From assembly GCF_947381555.1 (NCBI RefSeq), contig NZ_CANCWQ010000002.1:1-64000 (forward strand): 64,000 bases of DNA. Direction: 5' to 3'. Origin of the DNA: Limosilactobacillus pulli (GTDB lineage Bacteria; Bacillota; Bacilli; Lactobacillales; Lactobacillaceae). The notes under the pieces were generated by a model. It was not told the DNA's origin. It did no database searches and worked only from the letters and a program-made list of their open reading frames with translations. This document shows, piece by piece, positions 17,487-25,352 of the stretch. The position numbers and the translations under genes were made by a program. Positions within the stretch are counted from its first letter, which is position 1. Each line of letters opens with the position of its first letter.

Positions 17487-18434
17487 TTAGTGCTTCGGAA
17501 TGCGAATGGTAATCTCGTATGAATCCTCAGTATCTTTTTCACTGACCTTGGCTGCCACGCCGCTGTCTTTAACCATCTTGATGGAATGCTTGATGGTGTT
17601 GACGGCAATGCGTGGGTCATTGACCTTGATCGATTTAGGCTGCTTTTTCTTGGTCCGCGTTTTTTTAGCTGGTGTCTTAGCAGTCTGCTTTGCCGGTTCA
17701 GATAAAGCTTGAGCCGGTTCAGCAGCATCACTAGCTTCAGCTGCCTGCTCAAGAGCCTGTTGAGCAGCTTTTTCGGCACTGGTTGGCTTACCCAAGAGTC
17801 TAGCCACGGCATCTTCGGTTTCACGAACGTTCCAGTGCTGGTTGACGATCTCCATCAAAAGCGTGCGCTGCTGATCTTCGTCTAATCCCAGCAAGGCGCG
17901 ACCATGCCGTTCAGTGATGCGACCATCTAAAATTGCATTTTGGACGGGTTTGATCAGTTTTAAGAGCCGCAGCTTATTGGCCACGAACGATTGACTCTTA
18001 CCCATTCCCTTGGCCAGGGCTGCTTGAGTCAGGTTGTTGAATTCCATCAATTGCTTATAGGCCTGGGCTTCTTCTACCGGACTCAATTGAGCGCGCTGCA
18101 GATTTTCGATCAGCGCCAAGGAAGCCGATTCAGCATCACTCATTTTTTCAACGATTGCCGGAATCTTTTCCCACTCCAGCAGCTTAACGGCTCTGAACCG
18201 CCGCTCGCCGGCAATAATCTCGTATTCGCCTGGGCGAAACTTGCGCACTACGATTGGCTGCAGCAGACCGTGCTCACTGATCGTCTGGGCCAGCTCCTGA
18301 ATCTCGGTCTGATCAAAAACCTTGCGGGGCTGATACTGGTTGGGCACGATGGCGGCAACCGGAATCTCAACGACTTGATTTTTGGTTTCGCTGGCGGCTT
18401 GGTGCTTGCCAAGGCCAAACAGTGAAAATGCCAT
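17487..18434 (-). CDS. noc: Nucleoid occlusion protein Noc
   Basis: This 315-residue ParB paralogue blocks septum formation over DNA. The N-terminus AFSLFGLGKH resembles the short amphipathic membrane-binding helix of Noc. It has GERRFRAVKLL (CTP site), the HTH LTQAALAKGMGKSQSFVANKLRLLKL, and the Noc-specific tail DPRIAVNTIKHSIKMVKDSGV...YEITIRIPKH, which separates it from ParB. An Ala/Lys-rich linker of about 50 residues (about 220-270) is longer than in Bacillus Noc. It is cotranscribed with rsmG and parB. Confidence 0.94.
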   Translation of the reverse strand: MAFSLFGLGKHQAASETKNQVVEIPVAAIVPNQYQPRKVFDQTEIQELAQTISEHGLLQPIVVRKFRPGEYEIIAGERRFRAVKLLEWEKIPAIVEKMSDAESASLALIENLQRAQLSPVEEAQAYKQLMEFNNLTQAALAKGMGKSQSFVANKLRLLKLIKPVQNAILDGRITERHGRALLGLDEDQQRTLLMEIVNQHWNVRETEDAVARLLGKPTSAEKAAQQALEQAAEASDAAEPAQALSEPAKQTAKTPAKKTRTKKKQPKSIKVNDPRIAVNTIKHSIKMVKDSGVAAKVSEKDTEDSYEITIRIPKH

Positions 18435-18458
18435 GTTTCAGTCCTCTTTTCTACTCAT

Positions 18459-19184
18459 CTACTCAATTGGCTGCTTGTTGGGTAACCCTGGGCGCCGAGG
18501 GTATTTTTTCGGCGTGGCGGCAACTTTTTCAATTACGATCAAGTTGCGTTCCTCATCCGTACCAGGCAGCGTCAGCTTAGTCGTATGATCAACCTGACCG
18601 CCCAATGCTTTGACCGCCTTACCGCCCTTTTGCAGCTCGTCTTTAGCGGCACTGGCCTTATAAGCGATAAACTCGCCGCCGACCTTGACCGCTGGCAGAC
18701 ACAGCTCGCTTAAAACCGACAGTCTGGCTACGGCCCGTGCCGTTACCACATCAAAACTTTCACGATATGGGCTCTTTTTGGCGCTGAAGGTCTCAGCCCG
18801 ATCATGAATCAAGTTGACGTTGTTTAGCCCCAGCTTATTGACCAAGTCGTCCAAGAATTTGATCCGCTTGTTCAATGAGTCCACGATCGTAATCTTTAAC
18901 TGCGGAAAAGCAATTTTAAGCGGCAGCGATGGAAAGCCGGCCCCCGCGCCAATATCGCAAAGCGTTAATGCTTCAGTCTGCAGACGAGGTTCAGCTAAGG
19001 CTCCCGTCAACGAGTCATAAAAATGCTTGAGATAAACTTCTTTTTGATCCGTGATGGCCGTCAGATTGACATGTTCGTTGGTGGCCACCAGATCCTCGTA
19101 ATAAGTCGCAAATTGAGCCATCTGAGAATCAGTCAGTTCAATGCCGTGATCCTGCAGTGCCCGTCGAAATTCTTCCGGTGTCAT
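18459..19184 (-). CDS. rsmG: 16S rRNA G527 N7-methyltransferase
   Basis: RsmG (GidB) methylates G527 of 16S rRNA with SAM. The protein (241 residues) shows the SAM motif DIGAGAGFPSLPLKI near residues 77-91 and VTARAVARLSVL near 145, with an added basic tail. The ATG follows AAAGGAGGACTT. It heads the noc-parB run, the standard origin-proximal order in Firmicutes. Confidence 0.96.
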   Translation of the reverse strand: MTPEEFRRALQDHGIELTDSQMAQFATYYEDLVATNEHVNLTAITDQKEVYLKHFYDSLTGALAEPRLQTEALTLCDIGAGAGFPSLPLKIAFPQLKITIVDSLNKRIKFLDDLVNKLGLNNVNLIHDRAETFSAKKSPYRESFDVVTARAVARLSVLSELCLPAVKVGGEFIAYKASAAKDELQKGGKAVKALGGQVDHTTKLTLPGTDEERNLIVIEKVAATPKKYPRRPGLPNKQPIE

Positions 19185-19195
19185 AAGTCCTCCTT

Positions 19196-19219
19196 TGTGA
19201 AACAGGAAGATGTTTCACA
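19196..19219. promoter_or_regulatory. Perfect 9-bp inverted repeat before rsmG
   Basis: TGTGAAACA (19196-19204) and TGTTTCACA (19211-19219) are exact reverse complements with 6 bases between. The repeat abuts the ribosome-binding site of rsmG. Each arm contains a half parS sequence but in outward order. It could be an operator or an RNA hairpin that affects translation. Confidence 0.5.
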
Positions 19220-19375
19220 TACTCCATTACTTTACCCCAAAAAAGCCATTGTTTCAAGCACTCCAACGATTTCCAGCGGATTTTTAAATGCCGTCGCGCT
19301 AGCTCGATAAACCCGCTGTCAGCCCCGTATCCAGCAACGGTAACGGACCATTTTCAACGTTGGTTCAAGATACAC

Positions 19376-19417
19376 AAAAAGCCGGTTGAATCGCGTTTGG
19401 CGAATCAATCGGCTTTT
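19376..19417 (-). terminator. Terminator of the nupC-rihC operon
   Basis: AAAAGCCGATTGATTCGC pairs with GCGATTCAACCGGCTTTTT on the minus strand with a 5-base loop and a T run, directly after rihC. Confidence 0.88.
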
Positions 19418-19456
19418 GATCTGAAAACTGGTCAGCCTTCAGATGATTATTTGGTT

Positions 19457-20377
19457 TTAGCGCATCTTGCCGACTTCTTCAACAAACCACTTGTTAAAGG
19501 CAGCCGCGTCGATGTCAACACATACCTTGGCGTTAGTCTTGCCGTCATGGTAGGCACCACGAATGTCGCCAACCATGGCACCGATTGCCGGACCATCAGT
19601 TTGAATGTCAATCCAAACGTCCTTGGTCGTAAATGCTTCTGGGTGCAGCAGGTAGAAGATCGTGTTGACGTCGTGCATTGGGTGACCGCCAGTTTCAGCG
19701 CTGACGTCGTTGTAGTGGCTGATCAGACCGTAAAGCATCTTACCAGTTTCATTCATGTCCTTGATGGCGTTCAGACTGTCCTGCGTCAGCAAGGCCTTGA
19801 GCGTAACGTCCAGACCAACCGTTACGATTGGCACGCCAGACTTGTACATGATTTCAGCCGCATGAGGATCAGTGAAGACGTTGAATTCAGCAACGCTGGT
19901 CATGTTACCGCCAGTCAGGGAACCACCCATCGCAACGATTTGCTTGATGTGGCTCTTAACTTCTGGGAATTCCTTGAACAGCAGCGCAATGTTGGTGTAG
20001 GAACCAGTTGGCACCAGCGTGATTTCGTCTTCGGCCAGGATGGCATCGCGCAGGGCTTGTACGGCGCTCTTTTCAATTGGGGCACCGTAGTCATTGCCAA
20101 AGTCGTAGCCTTCCATCCCCGACGCACCGTGGATCCGCGCGGCGTCTTCAAAAGGCTTAATCAAAGGTTCCTTGGCCCCTTCCGCAACCGGAATCTCGGC
20201 TTGCTTGCCAAAGAAGTTAACGATCTTCAAGGCATTGGCCGTCGTCTTGTCAACTGAAACGTTACCAGCAACCGCCGTAATCAGCTTCAAGTCAAGTTCT
20301 GGGCTGTTGATTGCCATCGTCAAAGCAGCTGCGTCATCAATACCAGGATCAGTGTCCATAATAATCTTCGTTGTCAT
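19457..20377 (-). CDS. rihC: Ribonucleoside hydrolase (RihC-like)
   Basis: This inosine-uridine preferring nucleoside hydrolase splits nucleosides to base and ribose. The calcium and ribose site DTDPGIDDA is at about residues 8-16, followed by TAVAGNVSVDKTTANAL and the active-site HDVNTIFYLLHP near 240. A GTG codon at 20380 opens the frame, but ATG at 20377 is better spaced from AAGGAGG. It is downstream of nupC, so imported nucleosides go straight to cleavage. Confidence 0.94.
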   Translation of the reverse strand: MTTKIIMDTDPGIDDAAALTMAINSPELDLKLITAVAGNVSVDKTTANALKIVNFFGKQAEIPVAEGAKEPLIKPFEDAARIHGASGMEGYDFGNDYGAPIEKSAVQALRDAILAEDEITLVPTGSYTNIALLFKEFPEVKSHIKQIVAMGGSLTGGNMTSVAEFNVFTDPHAAEIMYKSGVPIVTVGLDVTLKALLTQDSLNAIKDMNETGKMLYGLISHYNDVSAETGGHPMHDVNTIFYLLHPEAFTTKDVWIDIQTDGPAIGAMVGDIRGAYHDGKTNAKVCVDIDAAAFNKWFVEEVGKMR

Positions 20378-20514
20378 CACGAATTCCTCCTTAAAATTAC
20401 GATCAAGTGTCAGTAAGCGCTTTTACTTTTCTAGGAAACAAAAGGGCCAACCGGAATGGACGGCCAGCCCCCTTTTGACTGGCAAAACGCGTTAGGCGCA
20501 TGCAGTCGTAGATC

Positions 20515-21717
20515 TTACCAAACGAACAGACCAACAAAGGCTGCAGACAGCAGTGATACCAAGATACCAGACAGCAGCAGGTAGCCAATGTTTTGAGCGA
20601 TGTAGTCGTTGGTTTCCTTGTCGGCGATACCCTTGAAACAACCAATGATCATACCAAGCGTACCGAAGTTGGCAAAGGAAGTAACGAACGTGGTCAGAAC
20701 GGCTTGCAGGTGGTGTGGGTAGGAAGCAATCTTGCCCGTAACTTCACCCATAACAACGAATTCGTTCGTAACCAGCTTCATCCCCATGTCTTGTGACAGC
20801 ATCCATGCTTGGTGAACAGGCAGACCCAGCAGCCAAGCAAATGGGAACATGATGACACCCAGGATGCTTTCCAAAGACAATTGCTTCCAGAACAGAGCCA
20901 GGATGGCATCGATCAAAGCAGCCAGAGCAACGAAGGCAACAACGTTAGCAACGATGATCAGGATCAGCTTACCGGCACCCAGGATGGAGTCGCCCAGGAA
21001 GCTGAAGAATGGTTCCTTCTTACCGTCTTCAGAACTACCAACTTTTTCAATCGTGTCTTCTGCTTCAGTAACCGTAACTGGGTTCAGCAGGCTGGTAGCA
21101 ACCAGTGAGTTAACGATGTTGATTGGAACGGCAGTCAGGATAAATTGACCAGGCATCATTTGGATGTAGGCACCCAGGATCGAAGCCGTAACACAGCTCA
21201 TGGACATCATGGCGATGGTCAGGTTACGAGCCTTGGTCAGCTTACGGATTTGCATCCCGGAAACGGCCAGAACTTCCGTGTTACCCAGGAACATCATTTC
21301 AACGGCAAAGAATGATTCGAACTTTGGCTGACCCGTGATGAATGACAGACCTTTACCAATCCACTTGATGATCCATGGCAAGAAGCCGATGTAAGTCAAA
21401 ATGTCGAACAGTGGAACGATCATCAGGATTGGCATCAACGCAGAACAGATGAAGTTCAGGTTCTTAACATTGTACCAGGCACCCAGGGCAAAAACAGTAC
21501 CCTTAGCAGAAATATTGACGATCCAAGCAAAACCGTCGGCAGCGGCCTTAACGCCGGCACGACCAGCAGCTGAACCAGTCAGGAACCAGGCCAGGACCAG
21601 GTTCAATACGATCATGATAGCAATTGCTTTCCAGTTGATCGCTTTTTTGTCCTTAGAGAACAGAAAACCGATACCCAAGAAGACAAGCAACCCAAGAATG
21701 TTAATTGCAAGATACAT
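20515..21717 (-). CDS. nupC: Concentrative nucleoside transporter NupC
   Basis: This 400-residue CNT-family proton/nucleoside symporter has the usual hydrophobic core and the conserved GNTEVLAVSGMQI and NEFVVMGEV motifs. The frame is open up to 21870, but ATG at 21717 follows GAAAGGTG and gives the normal MYLAINILGLLVFLGIGF start, and the promoter found lies inside the extension. It forms an operon with rihC. Confidence 0.95.
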   Translation of the reverse strand: MYLAINILGLLVFLGIGFLFSKDKKAINWKAIAIMIVLNLVLAWFLTGSAAGRAGVKAAADGFAWIVNISAKGTVFALGAWYNVKNLNFICSALMPILMIVPLFDILTYIGFLPWIIKWIGKGLSFITGQPKFESFFAVEMMFLGNTEVLAVSGMQIRKLTKARNLTIAMMSMSCVTASILGAYIQMMPGQFILTAVPINIVNSLVATSLLNPVTVTEAEDTIEKVGSSEDGKKEPFFSFLGDSILGAGKLILIIVANVVAFVALAALIDAILALFWKQLSLESILGVIMFPFAWLLGLPVHQAWMLSQDMGMKLVTNEFVVMGEVTGKIASYPHHLQAVLTTFVTSFANFGTLGMIIGCFKGIADKETNDYIAQNIGYLLLSGILVSLLSAAFVGLFVW

Positions 21718-21831
21718 GGATATAACACCTTTCTTAAAAACTGAATCTAACTTTTTCTCAATCGCAATTTCTTGGCATCTCAGAATAGCGGAATAATTGC
21801 AGTCGAACCAAGAAATCTTGCGTGCCATAAT

Positions 21832-21860
21832 AATATACCCATCTTTTGTAAAACTGTAAA
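21832..21860 (-). promoter_or_regulatory. nupC promoter
   Basis: TTTACA (21855-21860) and TATATT (21832-21837) are 17 bases apart on the minus strand, leaving a leader of about 108 bases before the nupC ATG. Confidence 0.65.
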
Positions 21861-21890
21861 CCGCATACATTTGCCAACTTTGTGAAACTA

Positions 21891-21904
21891 TGAAACCGTT
21901 ATCA
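21891..21904 (-). promoter_or_regulatory. cre site (CcpA) upstream of nupC
   Basis: The minus strand reads TGATAACGGTTTCA, which fits the catabolite-response consensus TGNNARCGNWWWCA at every core position. It lies about 70 bases upstream of the predicted transcription start, so glucose control of nucleoside use is likely. Confidence 0.7.
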
Positions 21905-22053
21905 GCAATGTTCGTAAGTAAATCGTTTTAAAACAAGGCAAAACTTAAAAGAATGTTAAAGAAGTGTGATTTAAATTTCACAAACTTTTTTCTGATTTCC
22001 TCGGTAAAACGTTTAAAGTTTCATATGTTGTTTGCTAGACCATTTAACCAGCC

Positions 22054-22104
22054 AAAAGAAAAACGAGACTGTAACCACTTACAATTAAGTGGTTATCAGC
22101 CTCG
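22054..22104 (-). terminator. Terminator of the arcD-arcT pair
   Basis: A long minus-strand hairpin whose core is a perfect 10-bp stem (TAACCACTTA / TAAGTGGTTA, 4-base loop) extended by GAGGCTG / CAGTCTC, then GTTTTTCTTTT. The rest of 21718-22212 holds the nupC promoter and cre described separately. Confidence 0.85.
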
Positions 22105-22212
22105 CTGCCCCTGCCAAGGATCTTTAGTATACCACGTCAAAATATCTTGATTGGCAAAAAATTAAACACTTAGTGAAAAATGCAAACGTTTGAAATTGAA
22201 CAAAGTCCGTTA

Positions 22213-23334
22213 TCAGTCGTATTGATGCAAGGCTTTTGAAAGTCGTTTCAACCCTTCTTTAAGCGTCTTTTCCGGCGCACAGTAGCCCAATCTGACGTGT
22301 CCCGGCGTATCAAACGCGTCCCCCGGCACCAGCAATACGCCCTGGTCAGCTAGCAGCTGCTCACAGAACTGGTGAATATTAACTGGTACGTCCAGCTTGG
22401 GAAATGATGTCGAAACTGCTTGTGGTATCACCACGCTGGCCCGTTCTTCATGTTCAATCCAGTCTTGATAGATCTTCAAATTACCTAAAACCAGCTTGCG
22501 ATTGCGTACCAGCACCTGCTTTTTATGCCGCAGTATATAGGTCGCCAAAAGATCATTAAAGACTCCACCGCAGATCATCGTGTAGTCGCGATATTTACGA
22601 AAACGCTCGGCCAATGCGGCATTGGTAGCCGTCCAGCCGATTCTGATTCCCGGTACCGAATACGTCTTAGAAAGTGAGTTGGTAGCGATTCCTTTATCAT
22701 ACAGATCCACGATGGAAACGAACTTTTCGGGCTGATCCAATGGTAAATAGACCTCATCAACCAAAATGTAGGCGCCTACCTGGCTAGCCAAATCAACGAC
22801 CTCTTGCAAAAAATCACGATCCAAAACGGTCCCGGTTGGATTGTTGGCATTATTTAGACAGATCAGCTTGGTATCTGGCCGTAGCAGTTTTTTTAGCTCA
22901 TTGATGTCTGGATACCAATCAGCTTCTTCATGAATGTGCCAGTATTCAACCTCGGCCCCTAGCGACTTTGGAATGTCGTAAAGCTGCTGATAGGAAGGGT
23001 ATTCGGCAATTACATGGTCACCAGGCTCTACCAGAGCATACAGTGCCAATAAATTGGCTCCCGTTGCGCCATTGGTCTGAAGAATATTGTGCGGATCTAC
23101 GTGGCGATAGAGCTTGGCAACTTCGGTCTTAAAGCTGGGGGAGCCTTCAATCCAGCCATAGTTCATCTTTTGGGCATTAAGCATCTCATAAAATTCTGCG
23201 CCGTGATGACCGTCCAGATTCATCAGCTCATCCATCGTCATTGATGCAATCGTGCTCTGCGAGATGTCATAGCGGGCGCTTTTTTCCCACTTGTTTAACC
23301 AGGCTTCTACGCCAAATGGTGCAATCTCAACCAT
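22213..23334 (-). CDS. arcT: PLP aminotransferase class I/II, ArcT-like
   Basis: This 373-residue fold-type I aminotransferase has TNGATGANLLALYALVEPGD, NNANNPTG and the Schiff-base lysine in SLSKTYSVPGIRIGW. It sits 11 bases after an ArcD-like antiporter gene. In arginine deiminase clusters of lactic acid bacteria the arcT-arcD pair is common, and ArcT is a transaminase of uncertain substrate. I use the name on that context. Confidence 0.75.
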   Translation of the reverse strand: MVEIAPFGVEAWLNKWEKSARYDISQSTIASMTMDELMNLDGHHGAEFYEMLNAQKMNYGWIEGSPSFKTEVAKLYRHVDPHNILQTNGATGANLLALYALVEPGDHVIAEYPSYQQLYDIPKSLGAEVEYWHIHEEADWYPDINELKKLLRPDTKLICLNNANNPTGTVLDRDFLQEVVDLASQVGAYILVDEVYLPLDQPEKFVSIVDLYDKGIATNSLSKTYSVPGIRIGWTATNAALAERFRKYRDYTMICGGVFNDLLATYILRHKKQVLVRNRKLVLGNLKIYQDWIEHEERASVVIPQAVSTSFPKLDVPVNIHQFCEQLLADQGVLLVPGDAFDTPGHVRLGYCAPEKTLKEGLKRLSKALHQYD

Positions 23335-23345
23335 AATCCTTCCTC

Positions 23346-24755
23346 CTATTCAATTGGAATCGTCTTGTTTAATATCAAAATCAATGAAACAACGGCCAGA
23401 ATACTGATTAAAGCCATTGTCAGCCACTCGCCTTTGGTTAATCGCTGCTTATGCAAACGGCGCGCCTGCCAATAGATCAAAAATCCCAGCAACAGACTCA
23501 ACGACAATACCATCACTTGTCGCCAACCCGCCAAGGCTAGTGAAAGCAGCTCAAAAATCGTCAGCAAAATGCCAATAATCAATTGTCCGTAGTCATGCTC
23601 TTGCAGACTGTCTTTAATCTGATCCAGCCCCACGAAAAAGTAAACGATCAAGCCGGCTGCCGTACCCAGTGTATAGGCAAAACGATATGCATAAGTCGTA
23701 AACAGCAGTGAGAACAAGAACAGACACTGTACGATGGCCGTGACCCAAAGCCCAAACGTTGGGGCACGATGCGAATTAAGCCTGCCAAACACGCGCGGCA
23801 AGACCTGATCTTTTTCCATCATCAAAAATGCCTCGGCTGGCAGCATGGTCCAAGAAAGCCAGGCCACCAGCACTGAAATAATCAAACCAGTGCTGATTAA
23901 AGCCGCGCCCCATGGTACCACCAGCTGACTTAAAATCGTGCCCATAGCAGGTTGGGAAGCACCAGACAACTGTGATCTTGTCATGACCCCATAAGGCAAT
24001 AATGAAACCAACAGATAGACAACCAATAAAATCAGCCAGCCGCCAAATGAAGCTGCTACGGCATCATGATGACGCTTGGCGCGGCGGGCCATGACCGAGG
24101 CACTCTCAACGCCCATAAACAGCCACATCATTACCATCAGTGAATTTTTAACTTGATGATAGATGCTCAGCGTCGGGTTGTCGTTTGATTGGGCAAGGCA
24201 CCAAAAGTTATGAATAAATGTCGGCCAGTGAAATGCCAAAATAGCGAAAACTACAAAAATCAAAAGTGGGATCAACTTGGCAATCGTCCCCAATAAATTA
24301 AGCAGTGCCGTAGTCTCAACGCCGTAGCTGACAATTACGGTGAAAATGATCGTTAATAAAATCGCCAGCAAAATTGACGGCAGATTCTGACCACCCTTAA
24401 AAACCGTCCAAAACGTCCCCAACGCACTCATTACAATCGTAGCAAAGGCCAGGTTGCCCAGCCAAGAATCCAGCCAGTATGCCCAACCCGAGATGAATTC
24501 GCCTAACGGACCAAAGACCAGCCCCGCATAGGCAAAAATGCCAGCATCTTGTTTAGGATGACGGACCAAAAGATGATTCAACGAGGCAATCAGACACCAG
24601 ACACCCAATCCCACGATCAGCCAGCCTAAGATTGCCGGTCCTGGTGCGGCAGCATTGGCCAGATCGCTGCTGATGCCAAAGATTCCCGAGCCAATCGTAG
24701 CCCCAACAATCAACGCCGTCAGCTCAAAGCGGCCAATCGTCTTTGTATTTTCCAT
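23346..24755 (-). CDS. arcD: APA-family amino-acid antiporter, ArcD-like (arginine:ornithine)
   Basis: This 469-residue, 12-segment transporter of the basic amino acid/polyamine antiporter type opens with FELTALIVGATIGSGIFGISSDLA and has the family loop VESASVMARRAKRHHDA. ArcD brings in arginine in exchange for ornithine. The start ATG at 24755 follows AAGGGGGACGCA; the longer frame to 24803 lacks a ribosome site. A 0.6-kb leader with a promoter and a terminator precedes it. A second, broken copy of this type lies at 32297-33815. Confidence 0.8.
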   Translation of the reverse strand: MENTKTIGRFELTALIVGATIGSGIFGISSDLANAAAPGPAILGWLIVGLGVWCLIASLNHLLVRHPKQDAGIFAYAGLVFGPLGEFISGWAYWLDSWLGNLAFATIVMSALGTFWTVFKGGQNLPSILLAILLTIIFTVIVSYGVETTALLNLLGTIAKLIPLLIFVVFAILAFHWPTFIHNFWCLAQSNDNPTLSIYHQVKNSLMVMMWLFMGVESASVMARRAKRHHDAVAASFGGWLILLVVYLLVSLLPYGVMTRSQLSGASQPAMGTILSQLVVPWGAALISTGLIISVLVAWLSWTMLPAEAFLMMEKDQVLPRVFGRLNSHRAPTFGLWVTAIVQCLFLFSLLFTTYAYRFAYTLGTAAGLIVYFFVGLDQIKDSLQEHDYGQLIIGILLTIFELLSLALAGWRQVMVLSLSLLLGFLIYWQARRLHKQRLTKGEWLTMALISILAVVSLILILNKTIPIE

Positions 24756-24885
24756 TGCGTCCCCCTTAGTACAGTTTTGCCTAGATTCTGCACAAATTAT
24801 CAATTTTAGGCAAACAGTTGCTGATGATTGATGTCAGTTTACCGATTTCTGGGCTGAATCTCAAGCGCTTACACTTAGACAAAAT

Positions 24886-24916
24886 AAAAGACCCGGTGAT
24901 GATCACCAGGTCTTTT
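24886..24916 (-). terminator. Terminator at the end of the unidentified leader
   Basis: AAAAGACC.GGTGAT pairs with ATCACC.GGTCTTTT on the minus strand, followed by ATTTTG. It lies 130 bases before the arcD-like start, where an attenuator would be. Two AAGCGCTT palindromes flank it. Confidence 0.8.
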
Positions 24917-25128
24917 GGGAAGAAGCGCTTGCCGTTGCCATACTAAATATCAAAACTCGATTATTTACCTTGCTTACTTAATTCGGTCTCTTTATGCCAA
25001 GAGATCTTATGCAACTTCAATTGTCGACGTTCTCAAATAAGGTTGTACATTAGATACGGCCACTAGATTTAGTTAGTTAACAAGCTTTCTTCAGGAAATT
25101 CAATTTATATTGTGTGATGTGGGATGTG

Positions 25129-25203
25129 TTATGCTGCCATCGCTCCAGCTATAGGCGATTGCTGGATACATTTACAATTTGCAACGGATGAGGTTTCTTC
25201 CAT
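25129..25203 (-). CDS. Candidate 24-residue leader peptide, possibly leaderless
   Basis: An ATG at 25203 lies 6 bases after the TATAAT box, so transcription would start at or next to the start codon with no ribosome site. The frame codes 24 residues (MEETSS...GAMAA) with two Cys in CKC and ends at TAA. It might be a leader peptide for the downstream transporter. It could also be chance. Confidence 0.3.
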   Translation of the reverse strand: MEETSSVANCKCIQQSPIAGAMAA

Positions 25204-25209
25204 GCTTTT

Positions 25210-25238
25210 ATTATAAAATCTCCACAGTTAAAAGTCAA
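25210..25238 (-). promoter_or_regulatory. Near-consensus promoter of the leader RNA
   Basis: TTGACT (25233-25238), 17 bases, then TATAAT (25210-25215) on the minus strand, one base short of full sigma-A consensus. Confidence 0.8.
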
Positions 25239-25352
25239 CTTAAACCGTGTCACCAAGGCAATGGAAGCGTTATCTTAATTATACGATTTTCCAATTTTTT
25301 TCGTTTAAATCAAATGATCTAAACAGGCTTTTTGATTTGGTATAAAATCTTT

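Larger units (their letters stand above)
24882..25203 (-). ncRNA. Unidentified RNA leader or ncRNA upstream of the arcD-like gene
   Basis: A strong promoter (25210-25238) and a strong terminator (24886-24916) delimit a transcript of about 320 bases on the minus strand. Internal hairpins can be drawn, for example TCTCTT/AAGAGA and CCAGC/GCTGG. It lacks the T-box GGTGGNACCGCG core and does not look like tmRNA, RNase P, SRP or 6S RNA. It is either a regulatory leader of the permease or a free ncRNA. Confidence 0.6.

Noticed and set aside
17447..17824. Possible parA remnant between noc and parB
   Set aside because: This frame only overlaps noc out of phase and has no Walker motif.
19397..20257. 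286-residue open frame opposite rihC
   Set aside because: It mirrors the codons of a clear nucleoside hydrolase and has no ribosome site or family features.
21718..21870. N-terminal extension of nupC
   Set aside because: The extension contains the promoter and is not homologous to NupC; the ribosome site is at 21717.
24882..25203. tmRNA, RNase P, SRP or 6S identity for the leader RNA
   Set aside because: None of the conserved sequences of those RNAs that I can recall is present, including a tag-peptide frame or the RNase P core.
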